Shown here: piece after piece, positions 53,721 through 63,463 of the stretch | Position numbering within the stretch: position 1 is the first letter of the stretch | How the letters are laid out: each line of letters starts with the position of its first letter | NCBI RefSeq assembly: GCF_019021925.1 | Contig: NZ_CP058990.1 | Span: forward strand, 1,356,001-1,420,000 | DNA: 64,000 nt | Source of the DNA: Cellulophaga sp. HaHaR_3_176 | GTDB taxonomy: Bacteria > Bacteroidota > Bacteroidia > Flavobacteriales > Flavobacteriaceae | Direction: 5' to 3' | Notes under the pieces: model-generated | What the model was told of the DNA's origin: nothing | Database searches by the model: none | The model's input: the letters and a program-made list of their open reading frames with translations, nothing else | Program-made: the position numbers and the translations under genes

Positions 53721-54928
53721 ATGAATAAAAAATAATTTATTAGTTATATTATATTTAGTAAGTGTTACTGCTTTTTCAAATACATTTATACGTTTAAATT
53801 CTGTTGAATTAGCTAAAGTAAAAGCAAAAATAATAAATGGTACAGCTTCAAAAGAAACGCGGATTGCCTACTCTAAACTGATACAAGAAGTTAACAAATT
53901 ACTCATAACTAAAAATCCATCTGTAACAGATAAAACTATATTGCCAACTTCTGGAAATGTGCATGATTATTTAAGCATAAGTAGATATTGGTGGCCAGAT
54001 TCTAAAAAAAGGATGGATTACCTTGGATACGAAAAGATGGAAAAACAAATCCTGATACGCAAACAGATTCTGTCGATAGAAAAAGGTTAGGTTTTATGGG
54101 TCGTGGTGTTTGTAATCTTAATCTTGCATATTATTTTACGAATGATGAAAAATATGCAGAGAGAGCATTGAAACTTGGTTTTTAAATTCGGATACACAAA
54201 TGAATCCACATTTAGAATATGCACAAAGCGTGCCAGCTAATCCTGACAAAAGACGTTTAAGTATTTTAGATGGTCGATCAATAGTTCGTTATCTGCCAGA
54301 TGCCGTAGCTTTAATTTCAAACTCTATACATTAGGATTCCAATCACCAAATAAAAACGGATGAATGGTTTTCCATCTATTTAAAATGGCTAACTAAAAGT
54401 GATTTAGGAATTCAAGGAAGTTTAAAAGATAATAACCACGGCTCATGGTATAAATTTCAAGTCGCTTCTTTAGCTTTTTATATAGGTGGCATCTTATTGG
54501 TGAAAGATATGGTCATATCTGCTCAAAAAAGTTTAGATGATATGCTAGATAGTGAAGGGGGACAAACTCATGAATTAGCTAGATCAAGATCGTTTTTTTA
54601 TAGTTGTTTTAATTTACAAACATTAGTAAATATTGCTGTTTTAGGAAATAAAGTTGGTGAAAACATGTGGCATTACACATCTGAAAATAATAAGAGTTTA
54701 GCCCTTGCTATTGATTATTTAACACCTGTTGTTAATGGCAAAAAATGGAATCATAAAACTTTAAAAAGTATTGATATATCGGAATTAATACCGATAATTT
54801 AAAAAGCTCTTAAGAGTGGAGAACATGAAGAATATAAAAATATAATTCAAAAAATTTTAGAAAATAATAATGAGGGAAAAGAAAGTAATAAAATATCAGA
54901 GTTTTGGTTGTTAAATATTGGAAATTAA
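53721..54928 (+). pseudogene. Alginate lyase-family gene with frameshifts and nonsense codons
   Basis: Reads through three frames as an AlgL-like (PF05426) protein: NVHDYLSISRYWWPDSKK, then DGLPWIRKDGKTNPDTQTDS, NLNLAYYFTNDEKYAERALK, MNPHLEYAQSVPANPDKRR, NNHGSWYKFQVASLAFYIG, and ELARSRSFFYSCFNLQTLVN. Lesions: one base lost in the A6 run after the ATG (53727-53732), one base lost in the A7 run at 54004-54010, a frame change near 54174, TAG at 54332-54334 and TAA at 54800-54802. All three frameshifts and both stops together argue against sequencing error alone. The remaining 54497-54802 ORF is its C-terminal fragment, not an independent gene. Confidence 0.88.
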
Positions 54929-55020
54929 CCTTTTAGGGCTATTAATACGTTGTAATACTATTAAAATTAACAAAAAATTGCTACTTAATATTTTTTAAAT
55001 AAATAACTTCGCGCTTACTT

Positions 55021-55440
55021 ATGAAACAAAATTTCCATAAAATAATGTCGCTTGTAATGGCTCTTGTAGTGGTTTTCTCTACAATGTCATTCACATTAAA
55101 TTCGCATTACTGCGGAGATACTTTAGTAGAAACTGCATTATTTCATAAAGCAGAAGGTTGTGGTATGGAAATGCAAAAACCTACCATTGAAGATTGCTCT
55201 GTTACTGTTATCAAAAAAAACTGTTGTAATGATGAACAACTAGTTATTGATGGTCAAGATAAATTACAACTACAAATAGATCAAATATCATTTCAGCAAC
55301 AGCTATTTATAGTTTCATTTGTATATACATTTAATACTATTTTTGAAGGTTTAAGTACTACTAGAACATCTTACAAGGCTTACGAGCCACCACTCGTCAC
55401 AACGCAAATCTTTAAGTTAGACGAGACTTATTTAATCTGA
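55021..55440 (+). CDS. HYC_CC_PP family small exported protein (metal efflux operon)
   Basis: 139 residues with N-terminal signal/anchor (IMSLVMALVVVFSTMSFTLN). Family landmarks in order: SHYCGDTLV (HYC), GCGMEMQKPT, KKNCCND (CC) and AYEPPLV (PP). Found in Bacteroidota beside copper/heavy-metal RND systems (from memory). 117 bases before the pump gene; function unknown, perhaps periplasmic metal relay via its Cys/His residues. Confidence 0.83.
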   Translation: MKQNFHKIMSLVMALVVVFSTMSFTLNSHYCGDTLVETALFHKAEGCGMEMQKPTIEDCSVTVIKKNCCNDEQLVIDGQDKLQLQIDQISFQQQLFIVSFVYTFNTIFEGLSTTRTSYKAYEPPLVTTQIFKLDETYLI

Positions 55441-55557
55441 TTTTAAAACAATAGACTGTATTATCCAGTGATTTCTATCATTAGGATAATGTACTGTATT
55501 CGGTGTTTTCCTATTTGGGATGTCACCTCTTTCTAATTGTTTTAAACATCAAACCTT

Positions 55558-58500
55558 ATGCTAAATAGAAGCATTAAATTTCTAATAGAAAATAAACTTG
55601 TAGCCGTATTATTACTTGCCCTTTTTATTGGTTGGGGAACTGTAAATGCACCATTTAATTGGGATACTGGCTTTTTACTAAGCGATCCTGTTGCTGTAGA
55701 TGCCATTCCTGATATTGGCGAAAACCAACAAATTGTATTCACAAAATGGGATGGTCGATCGCCTCAAGATATTGAGGATCAAATTACCTACCCATTAACC
55801 TCTTCCCTATTGGGAATTCCTGGAGTAAAAACCATTCGAAGTTCGTCTATGTTTGGATTCTCTAGTATCTACGTCATTTTTGAAGAAGATGTTGAGTTTT
55901 ACTGGAGCCGTAGCCGTATTTTAGAAAAGCTAAATTCTTTACCAAGTAACTTATTACCAGAAGGTATAAATCCTGCTTTAGGACCAGACGCTACAGGTTT
56001 AGGGCAAATATTTTGGTATACTTTAGAAGGTCGTGACGCAGACGGAAACGTGACTGGCGGTTGGGATTTACAAGAACTAAGAAGTATTCAAGATTACTAT
56101 GTAAAATACGGCTTATCTTCTGCTAGTGGTGTTGCTGAAGTCGCTTCTATTGGTGGTTATGTTCAAGAATATCAAGTCGATGTTAATCCCGAATTAATGC
56201 GCCAATACAATATTGGTTTAAACCAAGTTGTAAAAGCGGTTAAAAATAGTAATCAAGACATTGGCGCCCAAACGTTAGAGATTAATCAAGCGGAATATTT
56301 AGTACGTGGTTTAGGCTATGTAAAATCTGTTGAAGATATTGAAAACGCTGTAGTGACTTCTGCCGACTTTACCGCTATTAAAATTAAAGATATTGGTAAG
56401 GTTACCTTAGGTCCTGCTGCACGAAGAGGGATTTTAGACAAAGAAGGTGCTGAAGTTGTTGGTGGTGTTGTAGTGGCAAGATATGGCGCCAATCCTATGG
56501 AAGTCATTACCAATGTAAAAGCAAAAATTAACGAGCTTAAAGGCGGTTTACCCTCTAAAGTATTAGCAGATGGACGCACCTCTCAATTAACGGTGGTTCC
56601 TTTTTACGATCGTACAGAACTGATTGTAGAAACCTTAGACACCCTCAACGAAGCATTGACATTAGAGATATTAATTACCATTTTGGTGATTATAATAATG
56701 GTTTTTAATTTAAGAGCTTCTATTCTAATTTCAGGATTATTACCAGTTGCTGTTTTAATGGTTTTTGTTGCCATGAAACTGTTTAACATAGATGCTAATA
56801 TTGTGGCGCTTTCGGGTATTGCTATTGCTATTGGAACTATGGTTGATGTGGGCGTCATACTCGCCGAAAACATGATTCGACATCTGGACGATGATGCTTT
56901 AAGACTTCGTGAAGATGGAACAGAATACACTATTAACGAGGTTATTTACTACGCTACTGCGGAAGTATCTGGTGCTATTTTAACTGCCGTTTTAACTACT
57001 ATTATCAGTTTTGTACCCGTATTTACTATGATTGGTGCAGAAGGGAAATTGTTTAGACCTTTAGCCTTTACAAAAACGATGGCATTGTCAGCCTCTTTGG
57101 TGATCGCCTTGTTTTTAATTCCACCTTTTGCAGCGTATTTATTCAGAAAAACAACATTAAAAAACTCCTTTAGATATTTTTTAAATGGCGTTTTAATACT
57201 TGCGGGAATTGCAATTATTATTTACGGCTTTTGGTTAGGATTACTTTTAGTTGCTTTTGGTATCACTGGTTTACTAGGTGTTTTAGAGAGATTAGATAAG
57301 AAGAAAATAAATCTAATAAATATTATTATTTCCTCGATTGCAATTGTATTTCTACTTGCCGACTATTGGAGACCATTAGGATTTAACCGCAGTATCATTG
57401 TCAATCTTATTTTTGTCGCTATTATTTGCTTCGGAATTTTAGGTGTGTTTTCTGTTTTTAGAAGGTATTATAGTCAGATTCTAAACTGGGCTCTAGCCAA
57501 TAAAATATTGTTTTTAATAATTCCTGCGACTGTTCTTGTATCTGGATTTTGGATTATGAAAAATACAGGAAAAGAGTTTATGCCTGCCTTAAATGAAGGG
57601 TCGTTTTTATTAATGCCAACCTCATTACCTCATGCTGGTGTTGAAGAAAACAAACGTGTACTTCAGCAATTAGACATGGCGGTTGCGACTATTCCAGAAA
57701 TTGAAACTGTAGTCGGAAAAGCTGGTAGAACAGAGTCGCCTTTAGATCCTGCGCCTTTATCTATGTATGAAAACATGATTCAATATAAATCGGAATACAT
57801 GCGCAATTCCGAAGGAAAAAGACAGCGTTATAAAGTGAATGCTGATGGGTTGTTTAAGTTGAAAGATGGACGTTTTATTGCAAATCCAAATAGCACCAAA
57901 AATGTCACCTTGAGCGCAGTCGAAAGGTCTCAACTTATCGAAGATAATAACGGTGAATATTACAGAAACTGGCGACCAGAAATTAAAAGTCCTGATGATA
58001 TTTGGAACGAAATAGTACGTGTCACCAAATTACCAGGCGTGACGTCTGCACCAAAATTACAACCTATAGAAACCCGGTTAGTCATGCTACAAACCGGTAT
58101 GCGTGCGCCCATGGGAATAAAAGTAAAAGGTCAAGATTTAAAACAAATTGAAGACTTTGGCTTAGAATTGGAACGACTACTAAAACAAGCGGAAGGCGTT
58201 AAAATAGAAGCCGTTTTTGCAGATAGAATTGTTGGTAAGCCTTACTTGTTAATTGATATAGACAGAGAAAAAATAGCACGCTATGGTATTTCAATAGCAG
58301 ATGTACAAAGTGTTTTAAAAGTTGCTATTGGTGGTATGGCATTAACACAAACCGTTGAAGGACGAGAACGTTATGCTGTAAGAGTGCGTTACCCAAGAGA
58401 GTTACGTGGTAATCCGGAAGATATAAAAGACATTTATATTCCTGTAGAAACGGGTAGTCCTGTTCCTTTAAGTGAATTGGCAACCATTAAATACGAGCAA

Positions 58501-59301
58501 GGTCCACAAGTCATAAAAAGTGAAGACACCTTTTTAGTAGGCTATGTCTTGTTTGATAAATTGGATGGTTTTGCAGAGGTTGATGTTGTCGAAAATGCAC
58601 AAGCCTTGTTTCAACAAAAAATAGAATCTGGAGATCTAATTGTTCCAAAAGGTATCAGTTATAAATTTACAGGTACTTATGAAAATCAATTGCGTGCAGA
58701 AAAAACATTGTCTGTGGTTGTTCCGTTAGCATTGGCTATCATCTTTTTAATACTTTATTTTCAGTTTAAATCTGTTAGCACATCATTAATGGTGTTTACC
58801 GGAATTACGGTTGCGTTTGCTGGTGGTTTTATTATGATTTGGTTATATGGTCAAGATTGGTTTTTCAACTTTAGCTTGTTTGGCGAGAATATGCGAGACC
58901 TCTTTAACATGAAAACTATTAATTTAAGTGTCGCCGTTTGGGTTGGTTTTATTGCGCTATTTGGTATTGCTACCGATGATGGTGTCGTTATGGCCACCTA
59001 CCTAACACAAATTTTTGATCGTGAAAAACCGTCTGACAAAAAAAGTATTAGAGCTGCTGCTTTACATGCTGCCGAAAAACGAATTCGTCCGTGTTTAATG
59101 ACTACAGTAACCACCATTTTAGCCTTGTTACCCGTTTTAACATCCACAGGTAAAGGAAGTGATATTATGATTCCGATGGCAATTCCAATATTTGGAGGAA
59201 TGGTTATTGACATTACCTCCTACTTTATTGTTCCGGTTTTATATAGCTGGAGAGAAGAGGTTAAAGTGAAAAGACTTCAGAAAAAAGAAAATATAGCTTA
59301 G
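55558..59301 (+). CDS. CusA/CzcA-type heavy-metal RND efflux pump
   Basis: 1247 residues, longer than the usual 1040. Heavy-metal RND hallmark: TM4 Asp430 and Glu437 in MVDVGVILAENMIRHLDDDA, and the TM10-12 stretch LFGIATDDGVVMATYLTQIF. Periplasmic porter domains as in CusA (EIETVVGKAGRTESPLDPAP). The extra length comes from a hydrophobic insertion of about 100 residues after TM6 (about 540-640: LNGVLILAGIAIIIYGFWLG and IINIIISSIAIVFLLADYW) and a periplasmic insertion (about 755-800). Cu(I)/Ag(I) or Zn/Co specificity cannot be fixed from these residues alone. Confidence 0.92.
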   Translation: MLNRSIKFLIENKLVAVLLLALFIGWGTVNAPFNWDTGFLLSDPVAVDAIPDIGENQQIVFTKWDGRSPQDIEDQITYPLTSSLLGIPGVKTIRSSSMFGFSSIYVIFEEDVEFYWSRSRILEKLNSLPSNLLPEGINPALGPDATGLGQIFWYTLEGRDADGNVTGGWDLQELRSIQDYYVKYGLSSASGVAEVASIGGYVQEYQVDVNPELMRQYNIGLNQVVKAVKNSNQDIGAQTLEINQAEYLVRGLGYVKSVEDIENAVVTSADFTAIKIKDIGKVTLGPAARRGILDKEGAEVVGGVVVARYGANPMEVITNVKAKINELKGGLPSKVLADGRTSQLTVVPFYDRTELIVETLDTLNEALTLEILITILVIIIMVFNLRASILISGLLPVAVLMVFVAMKLFNIDANIVALSGIAIAIGTMVDVGVILAENMIRHLDDDALRLREDGTEYTINEVIYYATAEVSGAILTAVLTTIISFVPVFTMIGAEGKLFRPLAFTKTMALSASLVIALFLIPPFAAYLFRKTTLKNSFRYFLNGVLILAGIAIIIYGFWLGLLLVAFGITGLLGVLERLDKKKINLINIIISSIAIVFLLADYWRPLGFNRSIIVNLIFVAIICFGILGVFSVFRRYYSQILNWALANKILFLIIPATVLVSGFWIMKNTGKEFMPALNEGSFLLMPTSLPHAGVEENKRVLQQLDMAVATIPEIETVVGKAGRTESPLDPAPLSMYENMIQYKSEYMRNSEGKRQRYKVNADGLFKLKDGRFIANPNSTKNVTLSAVERSQLIEDNNGEYYRNWRPEIKSPDDIWNEIVRVTKLPGVTSAPKLQPIETRLVMLQTGMRAPMGIKVKGQDLKQIEDFGLELERLLKQAEGVKIEAVFADRIVGKPYLLIDIDREKIARYGISIADVQSVLKVAIGGMALTQTVEGRERYAVRVRYPRELRGNPEDIKDIYIPVETGSPVPLSELATIKYEQGPQVIKSEDTFLVGYVLFDKLDGFAEVDVVENAQALFQQKIESGDLIVPKGISYKFTGTYENQLRAEKTLSVVVPLALAIIFLILYFQFKSVSTSLMVFTGITVAFAGGFIMIWLYGQDWFFNFSLFGENMRDLFNMKTINLSVAVWVGFIALFGIATDDGVVMATYLTQIFDREKPSDKKSIRAAALHAAEKRIRPCLMTTVTTILALLPVLTSTGKGSDIMIPMAIPIFGGMVIDITSYFIVPVLYSWREEVKVKRLQKKENIA

Positions 59302-59316
59302 ACTAAAAAACATAAA

Positions 59317-60558
59317 ATGAAATACAATAAAAATCATATCAAACATAAAGTAGTCTTGCTTCTTTGTTCTTTATTCTTTGTTATACAAGGTAATTCTCAA
59401 GAACTAGAAACCTACATTACTACTGCTTTGGAAAATAATCCTGAGATTCAGAAATTTGAATTACAGTACGCTATTGCTACAGAAAAAGTGAATGAAGTTA
59501 ATACGCTTCCAAACACCGATTTTAGTGCTAGTTATTTTGTTATTGAACCTGAAACACGAACCGGAACACAACGTTTTAAAGTGTCGGCTAAACAAATGTT
59601 TCCTTGGTTTGGTACTATTACGTCTCGTGAAAATTATGCTAGCGCTTTAGCTGAAATCGATTATGAAGCGATTGTAATTGCCAAACGAAAGTTAATCGTC
59701 TCTGTATCGGAATCTTACTATAAATTGTACGTTAATAAAGCGAAACAAGCTGTTTTAACAGAAAATATTGAATTGTTGGATACGTACGAAGCCTTAGCTT
59801 TAACGTCTGTTGAAATTGGAAAAGCATCTGCAGTAGATGTTTTTAGATTACAAATTCGACAGAATGAATTAGAGCAATTACAACAGGTTTTAGAATACGA
59901 GTTTTTAGCAGAGCAAACGGCTTTTAACAATCTTCTGAATAGAGATAGCGCTATTGAAGTGCCTATTGTGGAGTCGTTACTAATGCCTTCCGAAGCACTT
60001 GAAATTACTACCGAAAATTTAGCGTTACATCCTGAATTATTAAAATATGATAGACTGTTTAATTCAGTAACGCAATCGGAATTACTAAACCAAAAAGAAA
60101 GCTATCTGTCGTTTGGATTCGGAATTGATTATATTAATATTCAGCCAGATTCCGATATTACGTTTAGCAAAAACGGACAAGATATTTTAATGCCTACAGT
60201 ATCGCTTTCAATTCCTGTTTTTAATACGAAATACAAATCGAAAACCAAGCAAAACAAATTACAACAACAGGAAATAGAATTTCAAAAACAAGACCGTTTA
60301 AATACATTAGAAACACTATTAGACAAAGCAATAAACGATAGAAAATCAGCTAGAATAAGTTACAATACACAAGTAAAAAACTTAAACCAAGCTAAGGATG
60401 CCGAATCGATTTTAGTACGAAGTTACGAAACCGGCACTATTGATTTTAATGATGTATTAGACATTCAGGAACTACAATTAAAGTTTCAAATTAATCAAAT
60501 AGAATCTATTAAAAGCTACTATTTACAAACTACAATTATTAATTATTTAATTCAATAA
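59317..60558 (+). CDS. TolC-family outer-membrane channel (CusC-type)
   Basis: 413 residues with signal peptide (LLCSLFFVIQGNSQ). Two repeats of long helices with barrel strands: LETYITTALENNPEIQKFEL, AKQMFPWFGTITSRENYASA, VSVSESYYKLYVNKAKQAVL, DFNDVLDIQELQLKFQINQI. Between the pump and the adaptor, 15 bases after one and overlapping the other by 1 base; all one operon. Confidence 0.92.
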   Translation: MKYNKNHIKHKVVLLLCSLFFVIQGNSQELETYITTALENNPEIQKFELQYAIATEKVNEVNTLPNTDFSASYFVIEPETRTGTQRFKVSAKQMFPWFGTITSRENYASALAEIDYEAIVIAKRKLIVSVSESYYKLYVNKAKQAVLTENIELLDTYEALALTSVEIGKASAVDVFRLQIRQNELEQLQQVLEYEFLAEQTAFNNLLNRDSAIEVPIVESLLMPSEALEITTENLALHPELLKYDRLFNSVTQSELLNQKESYLSFGFGIDYINIQPDSDITFSKNGQDILMPTVSLSIPVFNTKYKSKTKQNKLQQQEIEFQKQDRLNTLETLLDKAINDRKSARISYNTQVKNLNQAKDAESILVRSYETGTIDFNDVLDIQELQLKFQINQIESIKSYYLQTTIINYLIQ

Positions 60559-61835
60559 TGATGAAAAAATATATAATTTATATCTCCATATTAATATTAG
60601 GTCTACTATTAGGAAGTTTCTTTTTTGGAAGAAAAACTACTAGGCATGAAACAGAACATATTCACGATGCAGCAGCAGAAACTAACCAAATGTGGACCTG
60701 CTCTATGCATCCACAAATAATGCAACCCGAATCTGGTCCATGCCCTATTTGCGGTATGGATTTAATTCCTGCAGAAAATAGCGTTAAAGGTTTATTAGCC
60801 GATCAGTTTAAATTGACTGAAAATGCTATGGCATTGGCTAATATTCAAACGTCAATAGTTGGTAATGGTAATACGGAAGATAATGCTATAACATTATCAG
60901 GTAAAATTGTAGAAAACGAAGATAATACAGCCATACAACCTGCACATTTTGACGGAAGAATAGAAAAATTATATGTCAAGTCTTTAGGCGAAAAGGTTAA
61001 TAAAGGACAAGCTATTGCTAAAATTTATTCGGCAGCTTTAATAGCAGCACAGCAAGAATTGATAACGACGTATAGTATTAGAGAATCCCAGCCACAGTTA
61101 TACAAAGCTGTGCAAAACAAGTTTAAAAACTGGAAAATTCATGGTTCTCAATTAGACAACGTTTTAAAAACGGGACAAGTAAAAACAAGTTTTACAATCT
61201 ATTCTCATGTGTCTGGTGTTGTTACAGAAATTGCGGTGAGTGATGGCGCGCATATTATGGATGGTAAGCCCATTTTTAAAGTTTCTAATTTAGCAACAGT
61301 TTGGGCAAACTTTGATGTGTATGAAAACCAAATTAGTCAATTCAAAAAAGGACAAAATATTGACGTTGTGACTAATGCTTACGCTGATAAAGTATTTAAA
61401 GGCACTGTAGATTTTATAGATCCTATTTTAGATACCAGAACTAGAACTGTAAAATTACGAGTAGTACTTAATAACAAAGACCAAATATTAAAACCTGGTC
61501 TATTTGTCGAAGGGAAAATAAAAGGAATCACCGCGAGTAAATTCGATGTTTTATCTATACCAACAACAGCCGTTTTATGGACAGGAAAACGCTCTGTAGT
61601 CTATATTAAATCGAAGCTTAATGAACCTGTTTTTGAAATGCGTGAAATTACTTTAGGCAATCAAATTGGTGATAAGTATCAAGTTTTAGAAGGTTTAAAC
61701 ACTGGCGATGAAGTGGTAACCAACGGAACTTTTACAGTAGATGCTGCTGCACAATTACAAGGCAAAAAATCTATGATGAATAAAACCAATGAAAAGATTA
61801 TGACTGGCCATGAAGGGCATCATATGCATAAATAA
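60558..61835 (+). CDS. CusB-type RND adaptor with heavy-metal-binding domain
   Basis: 425 residues. N-terminal anchor (IIYISILILGLLLGSFFFG), then a YHS-type heavy-metal-binding domain MWTCSMHPQIMQPESGPCPI (Cys48, His51, Cys62, Cys65) and GMDLIPAE; barrel-sandwich and beta-barrel domains follow (NEDNTAIQPAHFDGRIEKLY; VWANFDVYENQISQFKKGQN; AVLWTGKRSVVYIKSKLNEP). C-terminus HEGHHMHK is His-rich. A second ATG at 60561 may be the real start. Last gene of the efflux operon. Confidence 0.92.
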   Translation: MMKKYIIYISILILGLLLGSFFFGRKTTRHETEHIHDAAAETNQMWTCSMHPQIMQPESGPCPICGMDLIPAENSVKGLLADQFKLTENAMALANIQTSIVGNGNTEDNAITLSGKIVENEDNTAIQPAHFDGRIEKLYVKSLGEKVNKGQAIAKIYSAALIAAQQELITTYSIRESQPQLYKAVQNKFKNWKIHGSQLDNVLKTGQVKTSFTIYSHVSGVVTEIAVSDGAHIMDGKPIFKVSNLATVWANFDVYENQISQFKKGQNIDVVTNAYADKVFKGTVDFIDPILDTRTRTVKLRVVLNNKDQILKPGLFVEGKIKGITASKFDVLSIPTTAVLWTGKRSVVYIKSKLNEPVFEMREITLGNQIGDKYQVLEGLNTGDEVVTNGTFTVDAAAQLQGKKSMMNKTNEKIMTGHEGHHMHK

Positions 61836-61861
61836 ATTAAAGGTTAAAGTATTGGGGTTTG

Positions 61862-63163
61862 CTATTCTGTTTTTAAAAGGGTAAAGAAAAATGTAGTACC
61901 TACCCCCTCTTTACTTTCTAGCCATATCTTACCTTTATAAAAATTGACTATTTTTTTTACGATAGAAAGACCAATTCCGGAAGAAGAACCTGTGCTTTGC
62001 AATTTTGTAAACACTTTAAAGATTCTTTCAAAATAATCTGTTTTTATACCAACTCCATTATCTTTTACAAAAAATTCATAATAGTCATCTTTATCAATGA
62101 AACCTACTTCAATAATGCCAGATTCTTTATCATTATAAGTAACTGCATTTTGAATTAAATTTTGAAAAATTTGTTTATACCTCCATGCATTACCAAATAA
62201 GGTCGGCAAGTTTTCTTGAATTGTAATTTTTATAGTTTCTGGCACTAAAATAGTTTCTAAAACCTCATTTACTGTTACGTTAAAGTCAATTTGTGCATCT
62301 TGAGTTTCTAGTCTATCAATGGTCGAATAATCTAAAATTCCTTTAATAAGAAAATCCATTTTTTCTACATTAAATAAAACTAAACTTAAAGGGTGCATAT
62401 CATCTTTACCTAAAACATCTTTATGATCATCAATAAACCACCCAATTAATGTGTGAATGTTTATTAAAGGAGCTTTCAAATCATGAGATACTACATGAGC
62501 ATATTCATTTAAAACTTCATTTTGAATTGATAAATCTTTTAACAACTCTTCCTTTTTCTTCTCTTGTGCCTTTATCTGCTCTTCATTCTCTTTTCTTAGA
62601 ATTACATTCACAAGCATATTTGCAAAAACAAAAAGAATATCTTTTTCGTTCTCTGTATATTTATTAATCTTTTTTACAGAATCAAATCCAACAAAACCAA
62701 TTAATTCATTGTTTTTAATTTTAGGTATTGTTATTAAACTTTTAATGCCTTGGGGTTCTAAAATAGCTCGTAAACCATGCTCTCCATCTTCGGGGAGTAA
62801 ACTCACATCTTCAATATAAAAAGCTTCTCCTTTTTTATGAGCATCTAACCATTGGGTTACAAAGCTTAATGGTAAGTTTTGTAAATTATCTATTTCAGGT
62901 TCTACACCTTCAGCACACCACTCATAAGTATTTGAAGTTGTGTTATTTACAAAATTATAAGAAAAAATATAGCTCCGATCAGATTCTACAAACTCTCCAA
63001 TTTGCTTTAATGATGTATTAACTAATTTATTTACATCAGATAAATCTGAATTTATATATTTCGTAGAAATACTAATTAATAGATCTTGAAAACGTAATTG
63101 TCGTTCAATCGTATTATCTTTTTCCAACTTGTTATTTGTTGTATGTAGGTGTTTATTTTTCAT
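61862..63163 (-). CDS. GAF-domain sensor histidine kinase
   Basis: 433 residues, cytosolic. GAF domain about 30-195 (LRFQDLLISISTKYINSDLS; SVKKINKYTENEKDILFVFA), coiled coil, HisKA with phospho-His in YAHVVSHDLKAPLINIHTL, then HATPase_c with NLIQNAVTYNDKE, VKDNGVGIKTDYFERIFKVF and GSSSGIGLSIVKKI. No transmembrane segment and no neighbouring regulator. Convergent with the metal efflux operon; linkage is positional only. Confidence 0.9.
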   Translation of the reverse strand: MKNKHLHTTNNKLEKDNTIERQLRFQDLLISISTKYINSDLSDVNKLVNTSLKQIGEFVESDRSYIFSYNFVNNTTSNTYEWCAEGVEPEIDNLQNLPLSFVTQWLDAHKKGEAFYIEDVSLLPEDGEHGLRAILEPQGIKSLITIPKIKNNELIGFVGFDSVKKINKYTENEKDILFVFANMLVNVILRKENEEQIKAQEKKKEELLKDLSIQNEVLNEYAHVVSHDLKAPLINIHTLIGWFIDDHKDVLGKDDMHPLSLVLFNVEKMDFLIKGILDYSTIDRLETQDAQIDFNVTVNEVLETILVPETIKITIQENLPTLFGNAWRYKQIFQNLIQNAVTYNDKESGIIEVGFIDKDDYYEFFVKDNGVGIKTDYFERIFKVFTKLQSTGSSSGIGLSIVKKIVNFYKGKIWLESKEGVGTTFFFTLLKTE

Positions 63164-63463
63164 TCAGGTTTAAAAAAATTTGATAATAGATTCAAGATCT
63201 TATTCTAAGGTACTACTTACAAACTTATTACAAAAATTAAGGTTGTACAAAGGTTTTATTTAGATGTAAAAAACCTTATTAATCTAAAACTTGATGAGTA
63301 ATTCAGTTTTTATTACCAAAAAATTAAATTATTTTATTTTTGAATTTAGAAATATCTTAAAACAAATACCTAAGAAAACACATCTAATCAAATAGGTTTC
63401 ACAACAAAAAAAAAGTAATTTCAATTATAAAATGTAACTTTCATAAAATCTCATTATTTGATT
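63164..63463 (+). other. Intergenic 300 bases
   Basis: AT-rich gap between divergent kinases. No ORF, hairpin with T-run or tRNA noticed. CATTATTTG at 63451-63459 loosely resembles a -7 box before the second TPR kinase. Confidence 0.3.

Noticed and set aside
54497..54802. Open frame taken as an independent gene
   Set aside because: It is the in-frame tail of the disrupted alginate lyase gene and starts with TTG inside the family's conserved region.
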